Shown one piece after another: positions 34,565 to 44,123 of a stretch of DNA of 64,000 nt. Below the pieces are notes generated by a model, which did no database searches, was not told where the DNA came from, and saw only the letters and a list, made by a program, of their open reading frames with translations. This DNA is from Bacteroidales bacterium (lineage in GTDB: Bacteria > Bacteroidota > Bacteroidia > Bacteroidales > UBA3663). A program made the position numbers and the translations under genes. How positions within the stretch are numbered: the first letter of the stretch is position 1; the number at the start of each line of letters is the position of its first letter. The DNA lies in the NCBI GenBank assembly GCA_017561935.1, contig JAFZBE010000059.1, forward strand, positions 1 to 64,000, written 5' to 3'.

Positions 34565-36034
34565 ATGAATCACATTAAATCATTACTCACTATCGCCGCC
34601 CTGTCGATGGCGACTTTCGCCATGGCGCAATCGGAATCGATTGAACAGTTATACGACAGATACGACAAAATCGAGAAGGCTGAAGAATCTGACACAACTG
34701 AAATTCGTGTCCTTATTGAAGATTGGGAGAAGGCTTCACTAAACGAAGCTGATCTCTATTTTCTCAAATACTATTACGAATACACGAAAGTTTTAAGCCA
34801 GGATGTTAAGGAATTGACATATTCAACACAAAAAATTGGAGATTACGGAGCAATAGTATTTGAAAAGGATATCAAGCTAAGTGCATTCGATGCAGCTTTT
34901 CAAATTCTGGACGAAGGTATTGACAAATATCCTAACCGACTGGATTTCCGACTCTACCGTGCCTTTGTACAATTTAAGACTCATGAGAACGACAAGGCGC
35001 TTGAGACACTTTCTCAAATTATCTCTCACTCTAAGGAAATCAAGGAAAACTGGCTCGAAGGCCACAACAAACCAATCGAAGGAGGATATGAGGTATTCGA
35101 AGAATACATGAACGAGGGGTTTGGATTCTTTTGGGAATCCAATGATTTTACGAATGCTAAGGTATACGCCGACAGTCTCGTAGCCGCCTATCCTCAGTCC
35201 TTCCTTTTCCGAGTGAATCATGCAGCCATAAATGCTGCTTTATGCAACTATGATCAAGCTATCAACGAGTTCCTTTCGCTCGAGAAAGAGGATCCCAAGA
35301 ATGAATACTGCATCTTCTGTTTGGCACAATTATACGCCGACACCGGCAACGAAGAGAAGACAAAGGAATACTGTGACAAGGCCATTGCACTCGATGAAGA
35401 AAATGCTCCAAAAGCGGAAAGTATCATGAAGAGATTCGAAACCGTCAAAGTGGATTTTGATGAAATAAAAGAATACATGAAGGATCATGAAGCGGATTAT
35501 CGAGCCATCGAGAAAAAGTTTGTCGCTGGAGATCCCGATATGAGCTTGCGCGACCTCAGCATTCTATACTATGGACACGCGCTCACTCCAGAGTGCACCA
35601 GTACAATTTTGTGGAACATCAACGCTGACAGCCTCTTTCAAAATGAGAAATATGAAGAACTGCTCAAAGTCTGCGAAGAGACGCTTGAAAAACATCCTGC
35701 AAGCCTTGCCGCGAACTTATTTGCTTCAATGTGTTCAGAACATCTGAATAATCCCAATGAGGACCTATACTACCTAAGATGTAGGCAAATTGGACGCATG
35801 ATTTATTATGGAGCAGGCCGTATGCACGAATTCTTCGATGGAGACAATACAGAATCAAAAGAAGGAGTTGAGAACGCCGACACCGACAATAATGATAGGA
35901 ACCCAAGGATATTCAAGATCCTATGGCGAGCCGACGAGAATGCTTTCGTTGATTACATGCTTTCAGATAAAGACAAAAAAGAGGGACTATTTTTCTCCGA
36001 ACCTGTTTACTTCATATCAAAAGATATAGAATAA
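34565..36034 (+). CDS. Secreted TPR protein, divergent partner
   Basis: The signal peptide MNHIKSLLTIAALSMATFAMAQ is clear. The 489-residue chain contains TPR-like units: AAFQILDEGIDKYPNRLDFR, then KALETLSQIISH, YDQAINEFLSLEKEDP and EEKTKEYCDKAIALDEENA, with a further unit at EKYEELLKVCEETLEKHPAS. It is acidic overall, with no catalytic motif. Local base composition is slightly more AT-rich than its neighbours. The gene ends in the hairpin at 36040-36070. Proteins of this sort are common in gut Bacteroidetes and uncharacterised. Confidence 0.82.
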   Translation: MNHIKSLLTIAALSMATFAMAQSESIEQLYDRYDKIEKAEESDTTEIRVLIEDWEKASLNEADLYFLKYYYEYTKVLSQDVKELTYSTQKIGDYGAIVFEKDIKLSAFDAAFQILDEGIDKYPNRLDFRLYRAFVQFKTHENDKALETLSQIISHSKEIKENWLEGHNKPIEGGYEVFEEYMNEGFGFFWESNDFTNAKVYADSLVAAYPQSFLFRVNHAAINAALCNYDQAINEFLSLEKEDPKNEYCIFCLAQLYADTGNEEKTKEYCDKAIALDEENAPKAESIMKRFETVKVDFDEIKEYMKDHEADYRAIEKKFVAGDPDMSLRDLSILYYGHALTPECTSTILWNINADSLFQNEKYEELLKVCEETLEKHPASLAANLFASMCSEHLNNPNEDLYYLRCRQIGRMIYYGAGRMHEFFDGDNTESKEGVENADTDNNDRNPRIFKILWRADENAFVDYMLSDKDKKEGLFFSEPVYFISKDIE

Positions 36035-36039
36035 ATAGC

Positions 36040-36070
36040 GATGCCGGCTCATTGAGTCGGCATCGTTGTT
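36040..36070. terminator. Hairpin at the end of the plus-strand TPR gene
   Basis: An 11-bp stem with a 3-base loop (ATT), 5 bp after the stop codon. It is identical to the hairpin at 33054-33084 except for two adjacent bases, which swap the position of the G-T pair without breaking the stem. The following T content is modest (GTTGTTATT). Confidence 0.75.
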
Positions 36071-36093
36071 ATTGATAGCTTATTTACAGTAAA

Positions 36094-38436
36094 TCAATGG
36101 TCATGGAATTCCACTCGTCCATGATTGATTTGCAAACCGCGTTGATTGGCGTTCGTTTTTCGTCCAAACAAGTCAAAGCTATAGTTAGCAGGGGAGGAGT
36201 CAACATGAACGGATTGTATCGCATCGTCGCCTTTCACACGCATCACGATGATGCCTTGCACATGAAGGGAACCCGTTGCCGTATTGGTGAGTTGCACATA
36301 CTTTGAAGGCGTTTCGAACGTGATGCTGAACTGCAATACACCTTTGCTGCCACTATATTCGGTAAACTCTGTGAAGTTTGTGCCATCGTTACTTACAAGC
36401 AACTTGCCCTTGAACGAACCCGTACGCACCAGGTAATAATCGACCGACGTGATGCCAACGGGACAATAGACGGTCATCGTGCCCGTTCCCTTGGCAAGTT
36501 GAATGGAACCCACCTTGTCGGAATAGACCGTACCGTCACTACCTGCTACGTTCGAAGTGGTTTGGAACTTGCTATCAGCATCCAACATGATAACACCCGA
36601 CGACAGGTATGCGTTCACTGTCTCTTCATTGTCGGCATTGAACCAGAAGTAATCGAACGTGCCATCTCCATTATCGCTGGCGATATAATCTTCACCTTCA
36701 ACGAGTGGGGTAGTACCTCCTCCTCCTGCCCACGAGGGAACATACGCATCATTCTCGGCTTGATCCACGCCTACGCCATCGCCACCATTCACGTTCACTG
36801 CTGCACCACCATTACGAATAGTTGTACCATCGGCAAAGCCAACCAACGTGCTCTGGTAATTGAGCAAAGCAGTCTTTAGATCTGCGATAACATCGTAGTT
36901 CTCATCCTGCTTCGAGTTGAGGAACGTCCACTTGAAATCACCATGATTCATGCGACCAGCGCCCAACGTTCCGCGCACAATGGAGGGGACATTGGCAGGA
37001 GCGTCCATCTTGTTCTCGATGTAGGTGGTACGTGCTGCCGCATCAGCCTCATTGTTGTATGAAGAACCTCCAGCGTAAGCCTTGGCATAGACTTCGTCCT
37101 CACAATTCGCAACGAGCACAGCATCCCATCGTCCGTTGGTTTGACTGCCATCGTAATACTGAACTTTTCGAGGGTTGACGATCTCGTTGTTGTACGCCTT
37201 GATTACTCCGCCATTCTCTCCCGAAAACGTACCACTTCCTTCCGCATCGGTACCCTGCTTCGAAATGAGCATCGGGTACTTGCAATTGCGGAAATAGTTG
37301 TTTTCGACAAAGGCTGAACCGCCATAAGTCATGCCCACGCCATATTTCGATACGCCATCGAAATAGTTGTTATAGACATGAACGAACATGGTGCGAATAC
37401 GAGGTTGACGCGAGTCGCTGTGATCGAACCAATTGTGATGATAGGTATGCCAGCATGCCGTCGTTTCGCTCTTCATGCCACCGAGGCTCGACTTGCCGGT
37501 GTCGAAGAAATGATTGTAGGAAACTGTGATGTTCTTCGACTGCCCTTTGATATCCACAGTGCCATCGCCTTTTGCCTGATCGGAGTCGCTGCCCGGTTTG
37601 CCGTAGAAGAAGTCGCAGTTGTGTACCCAAACGTTCGAGTTGCCCGTGTCGAGCGAGATGGCATCGTCCATGCACCATAGGATGCCGAGGTTACGCACCT
37701 CTGTGCCGTGACAGTTGCGTATCAGCATACCGAAGCCAAGAAACGCACCATCGTCGCCAATGCCCTCGATGGTAATCGGCATGTCACTGTATTCGTTCTT
37801 GCCTTTCATCTGCAGGCCTTCGCTCGAAGAATCGAAGCGGTCCATATCGGCTGCCTTGATGGTGCCTATTACACGGATGGCAAGCGGCGTTGTCTCGTAG
37901 CCTTTCTGGTAATAGTAGATGATGTCCTGGAGTCCCTTTGCCGTGGTATATTTCGAAGCTGCTGTCTTGACATCAGTGCTCACTGTCTTTGCATTGTCTG
38001 CCCAGACATAGATCACCTTGGCGCCTTCCTTCAACGTGCCATCGTTCTTGTAAGCACCGATTCCCTCGTTCATCCCCACATGCGCAAAGCCCGAACGATC
38101 ATGAGCTGCCACCATAAAGCTTTCGGTAACCTCACCGGCCTTATCACTCATTGCTCCAATAGGAACAATCATGAACTGATACTCTCCTGCGGCCAATCCC
38201 ACGGCATCGGCACGATAACAGGAGGGATATTGGCGCACAAGCTCCTTATCGAGTTGCGTCCAGTCGTCGGCAGCCGTTGCCTTCACATAAACCTCGTAGT
38301 TAACGGCATCGCTCGGGCCCGTCCAAGTCACATAGCTCGACTCGAACCATCCGCCCACTTGCTGCACACTTACTCCCGCCTGCGCTGTGGCGCATACGAA
38401 CATCAGGAACAAAAGTGGAATTACAAGCTTCTTCAT
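36094..38436 (-). CDS. Secreted PL1-family pectate lyase
   Basis: The frame extends upstream over the GH3 gene, but the ATG at 38436 gives the signal peptide MKKLVIPLLFLMFVCATAQA. A fibronectin-III-like domain follows (about 22-110). The parallel beta-helix of polysaccharide lyase family 1 comes next: IRVIGTIKAADMDRF, MDDAISLDTGNSNVWVHNCD with calcium-site aspartates, KGQSKNITVSYNHFFDTGKS, and HSDSRQPRIRTMF, whose arginine is the catalytic base. The C-terminal third holds a carbohydrate-binding-like beta-domain and a degenerate tail (YSFDLFGRKTNANQRGLQI) like that of many Prevotella secreted proteins. It lies 4 bp after the GH3 stop, so the pair is co-transcribed and probably degrades pectin. 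Confidence 0.9.
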   Translation of the reverse strand: MKKLVIPLLFLMFVCATAQAGVSVQQVGGWFESSYVTWTGPSDAVNYEVYVKATAADDWTQLDKELVRQYPSCYRADAVGLAAGEYQFMIVPIGAMSDKAGEVTESFMVAAHDRSGFAHVGMNEGIGAYKNDGTLKEGAKVIYVWADNAKTVSTDVKTAASKYTTAKGLQDIIYYYQKGYETTPLAIRVIGTIKAADMDRFDSSSEGLQMKGKNEYSDMPITIEGIGDDGAFLGFGMLIRNCHGTEVRNLGILWCMDDAISLDTGNSNVWVHNCDFFYGKPGSDSDQAKGDGTVDIKGQSKNITVSYNHFFDTGKSSLGGMKSETTACWHTYHHNWFDHSDSRQPRIRTMFVHVYNNYFDGVSKYGVGMTYGGSAFVENNYFRNCKYPMLISKQGTDAEGSGTFSGENGGVIKAYNNEIVNPRKVQYYDGSQTNGRWDAVLVANCEDEVYAKAYAGGSSYNNEADAAARTTYIENKMDAPANVPSIVRGTLGAGRMNHGDFKWTFLNSKQDENYDVIADLKTALLNYQSTLVGFADGTTIRNGGAAVNVNGGDGVGVDQAENDAYVPSWAGGGGTTPLVEGEDYIASDNGDGTFDYFWFNADNEETVNAYLSSGVIMLDADSKFQTTSNVAGSDGTVYSDKVGSIQLAKGTGTMTVYCPVGITSVDYYLVRTGSFKGKLLVSNDGTNFTEFTEYSGSKGVLQFSITFETPSKYVQLTNTATGSLHVQGIIVMRVKGDDAIQSVHVDSSPANYSFDLFGRKTNANQRGLQINHGRVEFHDH

Positions 38437-38440
38437 TGAT

Positions 38441-40921
38441 TCAAATATTCGGCTCGTCCCAAACCTTGGTAGAAGTGCAGTTGACGCTTTGCGTGATGCC
38501 ACCAACCTTGAGGATGAACTCACCAGCTTCGAGTGTCCACTTGCCATCATCGTTAACGAAAGCAAGATCCTTGGCAGGGAGTTTGAAGGTTACAGTCTTG
38601 GTCTCACCCGGCTTCAAATCCACCTTGTCGAAGCAACGCAGACGACGATTGTCGGGCACCATGCTTGCCACCACATCGCTGGAGTAGAGGAGGACAGGCT
38701 CCTTGCCAGCCACCGATCCCGTGTTCTTTACATCGACAGTGACGGTGAGCACATCATTCTCGTTGAAGTCAGTCTTGTCAACCTTCAGATTGCTGTACTC
38801 AAACGTGGTATAGCTCAAACCATATCCGAAGGGCCATTGCAGCGACACCTTGGCATCGTAGTTGTAAGCACCCGCCATGGTTCCCACTTCTTCGCTCACC
38901 TTGTAGTCATAGTTTGCCAGCGAATTGATTTCACGCGGATAAGTGTAAGGCAGCTTAGCTGAGAAATTGGCATCGCCAGCCATCAGGTTTGCAAGGGCAT
39001 CGGCACCATAGTTGCCTGGGAGCAGAATGTCAATCACACCCTTTGCCAATGGCTCAATGTCAGCCACCAAACGTGGACGGCCTTCGTTGAGCACAAGGAT
39101 AATGGGCTTGCCAGTCTTTGCCAAAGCCTTCACAAGGTTGCGCTGGTTCTCACTCAACCAAAGGTCCGTGAGGTTGCCAGGAGTCTCGCAATAACTGTTC
39201 TCGCCGATACATGCCACAATGACATCAACACCTCGGGCAGCAGCTACAGCCTTCTCGATGCGTGGTGGGAGTTCGGCATAGTAGGCACCTGTCTCGTTGT
39301 ATTCGACGCCCTTCTCAAGAACGACGTTCTTTGCACCGAACTTGTTGCAGAAGGCCTCGTAGATGGTGTTGTACTTTTCTGCCATGTCTTCGATGTTTGA
39401 ACCCTGCCAGGTATAGCTCCAGCCTCCATTCAGGCAACGCATCTGATTGGCGTTGGGACCTGTGAGCAGAATACGCACGCCCTTCTTGAGTGGCAGGATG
39501 TTGCCCTCGTTCTTCAACAGGATCTCGCTCTCCTCGGCAGCTTGCAGCGAAGCGGCAGCAAACTCATCACAACCGAACTTATCATATCCTTCGCCTCCGG
39601 TATTGGGATTTTCGAACAAGCCCAGGCGATACTTTACGCGAAGCACACGGCGTGCAGCATCGTCGATGCGCGACATTGGCACCTTGCCTTCCTCAACAAG
39701 CTCCTTGAGCAGGATGCAGAACTCCACGCTGTAGGGGTCCATACTCATGTCAACACCGGCATTGATAGCGATACGGATGGCATCCTTCTTGTCGGTGGCA
39801 ACCTTCTCACGCTGGTAGAGGTTGTTGATGTCGGCCCAGTCGGTCACGATCATGCCGTCCCATTGCAGGTCTTCCTTCAGCCATTGGGTGAGGTACTTAT
39901 AGCTGGCATGAACAGGCACGCCGTTGATAGATGCCGAGTTTACCATGATGGTCAAAGCACCCGCCTTGATGGCATTCTTGAAGGGTTCGAAGTACTTCTC
40001 ACGCAGCATGTTGGGAGAAATATAGGCTGGCGTACGGTCTTTGCCAGTGAATGGTGCACCATAAGCGAAGTAATGCTTCACACTGGTAGCCACATGATAT
40101 TTGCCAAGGTGATTGGGATCGTCACCCTGATAGCCTGCGATTTCTGCCTCAACCATGCGTGAGTTGACAATGGCATCCTCGCCAAAGCTTTCCCATATAC
40201 GTGACCAACGAGGATCACGACCAAGATCAAGTACAGGATTATACACCCAAGGACAGTTGGCTGCTCGGCTCTCATAGGCAGCGATTTCTGCCATCTCCTT
40301 AGCCAAGGCGATATTGAACGAGGCACCCAGGTTGATAGGCTGGGGGAAGAGGGTACCGCCTTGCACGTAGGTCACACCATGGTTGTTGTCGAGTCCATAG
40401 ATATCGGGTATGCCGAGGTACTCCATCGACTTCTCCTGAATCTGCGGAATCCAGCGCTGCCATTGCTCAATGGTGGCAGCTTTCCCCGGGGCATTGAGCA
40501 CCGATCCGACCTTCCACTTGCTGATGGTGGTGTCGAGCACGGTCTCGTTGAGTTCCCACGAGCGCTTGGTGTCGTGCGTGTAAATGTCGATGCCATAGCC
40601 GCCCAATCGCTGCATGATCTCTTCATCACTGAGCTTGACCATCTCATCGACAGCCTTAGAGTCCTGTCCGTACTGCAACAACGTGCGGCGAAGCTTCTCG
40701 CGATCGACCTTGGCATTCTCGAAACGCATGCCGCCAAGCACATCGAGGTTAAGTTCGAGCATCTGACCAATCTTCTCATCGAGCGTCATGGTTGCCAGCT
40801 TCTTCTCAATCTTTGCTTCAAGCTCTGCATCACGTGGAATAGCTGGGTTCGTAGGTTTTTGTTTCTCACAGCTGGTAGTCAACAGCAAACAGCCAATGGC
40901 CAAAAGGATTGTCTTTTTCAT
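38441..40921 (-). CDS. GH3 beta-glycosidase lipoprotein
   Basis: Glycoside hydrolase family 3 enzymes release terminal beta-linked glucose or xylose. The lipobox is LLTTSC (Cys18). The TIM-barrel domain includes [39 protein letters not shown] (282-288) and [10 protein letters not shown] with the nucleophile Asp361. The second domain has [11 protein letters not shown] and the sandwich region LTGPNAN. A fibronectin-type C-terminal domain ([20 protein letters not shown]) completes the usual layout; 826 residues is normal. It is first in the operon with the pectate lyase, which suggests hemicellulose or pectin side-chain removal. Confidence 0.94.
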   Translation of the reverse strand: MKKTILLAIGCLLLTTSCEKQKPTNPAIPRDAELEAKIEKKLATMTLDEKIGQMLELNLDVLGGMRFENAKVDREKLRRTLLQYGQDSKAVDEMVKLSDEEIMQRLGGYGIDIYTHDTKRSWELNETVLDTTISKWKVGSVLNAPGKAATIEQWQRWIPQIQEKSMEYLGIPDIYGLDNNHGVTYVQGGTLFPQPINLGASFNIALAKEMAEIAAYESRAANCPWVYNPVLDLGRDPRWSRIWESFGEDAIVNSRMVEAEIAGYQGDDPNHLGKYHVATSVKHYFAYGAPFTGKDRTPAYISPNMLREKYFEPFKNAIKAGALTIMVNSASINGVPVHASYKYLTQWLKEDLQWDGMIVTDWADINNLYQREKVATDKKDAIRIAINAGVDMSMDPYSVEFCILLKELVEEGKVPMSRIDDAARRVLRVKYRLGLFENPNTGGEGYDKFGCDEFAAASLQAAEESEILLKNEGNILPLKKGVRILLTGPNANQMRCLNGGWSYTWQGSNIEDMAEKYNTIYEAFCNKFGAKNVVLEKGVEYNETGAYYAELPPRIEKAVAAARGVDVIVACIGENSYCETPGNLTDLWLSENQRNLVKALAKTGKPIILVLNEGRPRLVADIEPLAKGVIDILLPGNYGADALANLMAGDANFSAKLPYTYPREINSLANYDYKVSEEVGTMAGAYNYDAKVSLQWPFGYGLSYTTFEYSNLKVDKTDFNENDVLTVTVDVKNTGSVAGKEPVLLYSSDVVASMVPDNRRLRCFDKVDLKPGETKTVTFKLPAKDLAFVNDDGKWTLEAGEFILKVGGITQSVNCTSTKVWDEPNI

Positions 40922-40967
40922 TTGTGTCAGTATTTAGTATTGCATTATAAATAAGAAATGTACGCGG

Positions 40968-40998
40968 CAAAGTTAATAAAAAAAGTTTATATTCCAAA
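40968..40998 (-). promoter_or_regulatory. Promoter of the GH3-PL1 operon
   Basis: On the minus strand TTTG (40998-40995), 19 bp, TAACTTTG (40975-40968), 46 bp before the ATG. Confidence 0.72.
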
Positions 40999-41048
40999 CA
41001 TTTTCGTCAGAAATCTTTCATTTATTACATAAATTTTGGTCTTAAACT

Positions 41049-41056
41049 TAAATTTG
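41049..41056 (+). promoter_or_regulatory. Candidate -7 element for the TIR/RyR cassette
   Basis: TAAATTTG matches TAnnTTTG and lies 46 bp before the ATG at 41103. No TTTG at the ideal upstream distance was found, so the assignment is tentative. Confidence 0.45.
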
Positions 41057-41102
41057 TGAATAAATATTTTGATAAGTGAAATATTATTTTGAAATTTGCA
41101 GC

Positions 41103-43835
41103 ATGATGAACGATATTTGGGCTGATGCCCCTTTTGCCAATTACACCTATCCTCTGGACTCCCTGCTCAACAGTTCAGACTCATTGCAGTATGCCGAGGC
41201 CATGCGTATGCTACGTGATGTCTATGTCGTCAATGTAGAATCTTCGCAAGGTGCTAACCAGATCATTAACTTCAGCAACCGTTTTACCGACAGCTGGTTG
41301 CCTTCGCTCTTTTCGGGCGAATCGTTGATGCTGAAGCTCGTTCTTCTGGTTGGGCTCATCTTCTGCCTCTTCCTATATCTTCCAGCCTTCAAATCGAAGG
41401 TCAATAGCTATAAGGGAGTACATCTTACAGCCACAGTTTGCCTTGCTCTGATGCTGCTTACTGTACCATTTGGTGCCGATTACTATTTACCCATCTGCCT
41501 CACCTTCCTTGGCGTAGGCATAGTAGTGCTGTTGATCTACGGCTTCGTGAGGATTTCGCTCATTAAGAATAACAATTGGCTCAAACCTCTGCTCGTTATC
41601 CTTACAATTGTTCTTGCATTTGTCAATATCACAAAACCAATCCCCTCGTTGTCCCAAGTGCAGAGCAACGACAATCCTGTTGACAACTACTTCTGGGTTG
41701 TGTGCAGTGCCTTTCTCCTCTTCACCGTGCTGTCGTTTTTCATCACATGGTCGAAGCACTTCGAATGCAAACGGGCGAAGACATATTCCGAAAAGAAATA
41801 CCTCAAACGACACCTACTGCTACTTTGGGCACTTTTCACTTGGTGTTCTGCCTTCCTGATCTACTTCATTGGCACTTATTATAGTGGCACACAGCGCTCC
41901 CTGCTTACTTCGTTGTTCCGCCCTGCATTGTCGGCATGCAAAATCTTCATCCTTGCCGACAACATGTCGGACATCACCCTGGCATTTCGTCGCAGCGGTG
42001 TATTCATGGGTATGCTTTCGCTAACGCGTCTGTCGGGCTTCCTCGTATCGGCACAACTGATCATTTCTCTATTAGGCGAACGAGTGAAGGCATCGATCAG
42101 GATGCGGCTGGCTCACGCGAAGGACAGTTCGCTGTATGTGTTCTTCGGCATCAACTCAGCTTCGGTACAGGTTTGCAAAACCATCACGGGTGCAAAGGGC
42201 AAAAGTCCTTTGTCTATCTTTGTCGATTCACTGGAAAACGACATTTCGAACACACGCACTACATTTGGCTTCGGAACCTTCATCTCGCTATTCACCCACA
42301 AACATGAGGCGTTCGAAGCCGTTGCAGCAGCCGACAGGGATGAGCTTCCCGCTTTACTCACCATCTCGTCGGTCAAGCTCGAAGAGTTGTCCAACGACTG
42401 CACTTCCCTTTCTTCCATCGCACTGAAGAACTTGCAGCGTCTCATCGGAGAATCAGCAAAAACCGAATTCTTCTTCCTTTCAGATAACGAGAAAGCCAAT
42501 ATCGCTGCGGCCAAGATACTTTCCGATCTGCTCGATGCCCAGTCGGGAGAAAAATACACCATCTACTGTAATTGTCGTCAAGGCAGTATGATCCGCCTAT
42601 TACAGTTCAGGAATATTCGTATTGAAGCTGTTGACTCAGCCAAACTTGCCATCAATCAATTGAAGAATGAGTCAAAACCTATACTTACCGACCTTGTGAA
42701 CTTCGATCAATTCGGATGCTGCACGTCAACGTTCCGTTCCCTCGTCATCGGGATGGATGACATCGGCGAAGAGGCGGTTAACTTCTTGTACGAGTTTGGC
42801 GCATTTGTCAATTCCGAGAAAAAACGCAGCGACTTCGAATGTCACGTAATCGACAGCCGGATGAAGCAACGGGAGGGTGACCTGTACCTGCGCCGACCAG
42901 AACTGAAATATCAGGAAGGCAAGCGCGAACCCAACGTGCATGTCGAACTCATGCAATTGAAGGAGGGCAGCGAGATATTCTGGGATTGGCTCAACCACCA
43001 CATCGCAACCTTGCAATTCATCCTCATTGCTGTGGGTGAAGGAGAGGCGCAGTTGAACCTGGCAGACGAGATCTATAATCTTGCGGTGCGACATCGCACC
43101 TCAGCGCCACAGTTACCGCTCAAGATATACGTATGTGCTTATTCAACCAATGATGCCAACAAACTAAAACTCATGGCCGAGACATATTGTTCTCACAATG
43201 ATTACGGCAATGTGCAACTGATTCCATTCGGCATGCCCGATACGCTCTTCACATACGATAACATCTCAAGAAGATTGGAGAAACAAAAGGCCGAGCAGTA
43301 TTTCATAGCCTACCAGAATGCAACAGCAAAACTCTCTTGTGGGGTTCAGCAGACGTGGATGGATCGTCGCGAAAAGTACGAAAAGGATCACGCTTATGCT
43401 TCGATCCTGGAATTCCTTCGTATGGAGTCGCAAGATATAAGCAACGAATATCATCGCAAAACCAAGATTGCAATACTCAAAAAGGCTCTTGAGCAGGCAG
43501 CGTTGCTGGATGACGAAAAGAGGTATTCGATGGAGAATCTCTATGAGGCGCTTCCCGAATCGTTGTCTCCCGATACGGATTTCAACCACATTGTCGAGGA
43601 TGATTATTTAAATACCTTGATCCAAAATATGGCAGTCATTGAACACATCCGATGGAATGCAAGCCATGAGTTACAGGGATTCCAGTATTCCGACAACGTG
43701 CCGAAGGATTTGAGGTCATTGCTCCGGAAACATAAATGTCTGACCGACTGGAGCAAGTTGGATGACTACACCAGACTCTATGACTTTGCCGTAGTACTGA
43801 CCACATTAAAACTTGAAAAAGATGGAAAACAATGA
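41103..43835 (+). CDS. Membrane protein with two Rossmann-like domains and a RyR-like C-terminus
   Basis: The frame opens at a GTG (41076), but ATGs at 41103 and 41106 are better starts. The 910-residue chain has about six helices between residues 76 and 260 and a possible seventh at 305-325. Two nucleotide-binding-like domains follow: SSLYVFFGINSASVQVCKTI (from 342) and RSLVIGMDDIGEEAVNFLYE (from 545), recalling the paired RCK/TrkA-N domains of ion channels. The last 70 residues match the RyR repeat pattern in degenerate form: AVIEHIRWNASHELQGFQY, RKHKCLTDW, then LYDFAVVLTTL. I infer a ligand-gated channel or transporter; no selectivity-filter motif is seen. It overlaps the standalone RyR gene by 14 bp. 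Confidence 0.7.
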   Translation: MMNDIWADAPFANYTYPLDSLLNSSDSLQYAEAMRMLRDVYVVNVESSQGANQIINFSNRFTDSWLPSLFSGESLMLKLVLLVGLIFCLFLYLPAFKSKVNSYKGVHLTATVCLALMLLTVPFGADYYLPICLTFLGVGIVVLLIYGFVRISLIKNNNWLKPLLVILTIVLAFVNITKPIPSLSQVQSNDNPVDNYFWVVCSAFLLFTVLSFFITWSKHFECKRAKTYSEKKYLKRHLLLLWALFTWCSAFLIYFIGTYYSGTQRSLLTSLFRPALSACKIFILADNMSDITLAFRRSGVFMGMLSLTRLSGFLVSAQLIISLLGERVKASIRMRLAHAKDSSLYVFFGINSASVQVCKTITGAKGKSPLSIFVDSLENDISNTRTTFGFGTFISLFTHKHEAFEAVAAADRDELPALLTISSVKLEELSNDCTSLSSIALKNLQRLIGESAKTEFFFLSDNEKANIAAAKILSDLLDAQSGEKYTIYCNCRQGSMIRLLQFRNIRIEAVDSAKLAINQLKNESKPILTDLVNFDQFGCCTSTFRSLVIGMDDIGEEAVNFLYEFGAFVNSEKKRSDFECHVIDSRMKQREGDLYLRRPELKYQEGKREPNVHVELMQLKEGSEIFWDWLNHHIATLQFILIAVGEGEAQLNLADEIYNLAVRHRTSAPQLPLKIYVCAYSTNDANKLKLMAETYCSHNDYGNVQLIPFGMPDTLFTYDNISRRLEKQKAEQYFIAYQNATAKLSCGVQQTWMDRREKYEKDHAYASILEFLRMESQDISNEYHRKTKIAILKKALEQAALLDDEKRYSMENLYEALPESLSPDTDFNHIVEDDYLNTLIQNMAVIEHIRWNASHELQGFQYSDNVPKDLRSLLRKHKCLTDWSKLDDYTRLYDFAVVLTTLKLEKDGKQ

Positions 43836-44115
43836 GTATATACCGCACCCTGTTGACACTTCGGATGTTGAGCTGCCCGCCGAGATCATGGAGCTTGCAG
43901 AGGTGATAGCACGCAATGTGCATGAGGTATGGGCCGAGTCGCGTCTGCGCGAAGGTTGGACCTACGGAGAAGTGCGTGATGATGCCAAGAGACAGACGCC
44001 GTGTCTGGTGGAGTATGACGAGCTGAGCGACGAGGAAAAGTCCTACGACCTCAATACAGCCCTCGGTACACTTAGACTAATCACCAAACTCGGATTCAGG
44101 ATTATTAAAGAATAA
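43822..44115 (+). CDS. Standalone RyR-domain protein
   Basis: The 97-residue protein is almost entirely one ryanodine-receptor repeat: YIPHPVDTSDVELP at the start, AEVIARNVHEVWAESRLREG, WTYGEVRDDAKRQTPCLVEY, and DELSDEEKSYDLNTALGTLR. All hallmark positions of the family (N-HE-WA, GW-YG, D-PCLV-Y-L-EK) are present. There is no signal peptide. An upstream TTG is in frame, but the ATG at 43822 is preferred. It overlaps the 3' end of the membrane gene by 14 bp, and the TIR gene starts 8 bp after its stop, so all three are probably translated from one mRNA. RyR domains in bacteria are thought to bind ligands or partner proteins; the ligand is unknown. Confidence 0.9.
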   Translation: MENNEYIPHPVDTSDVELPAEIMELAEVIARNVHEVWAESRLREGWTYGEVRDDAKRQTPCLVEYDELSDEEKSYDLNTALGTLRLITKLGFRIIKE

Positions 44116-44123
44116 CCATAGCT

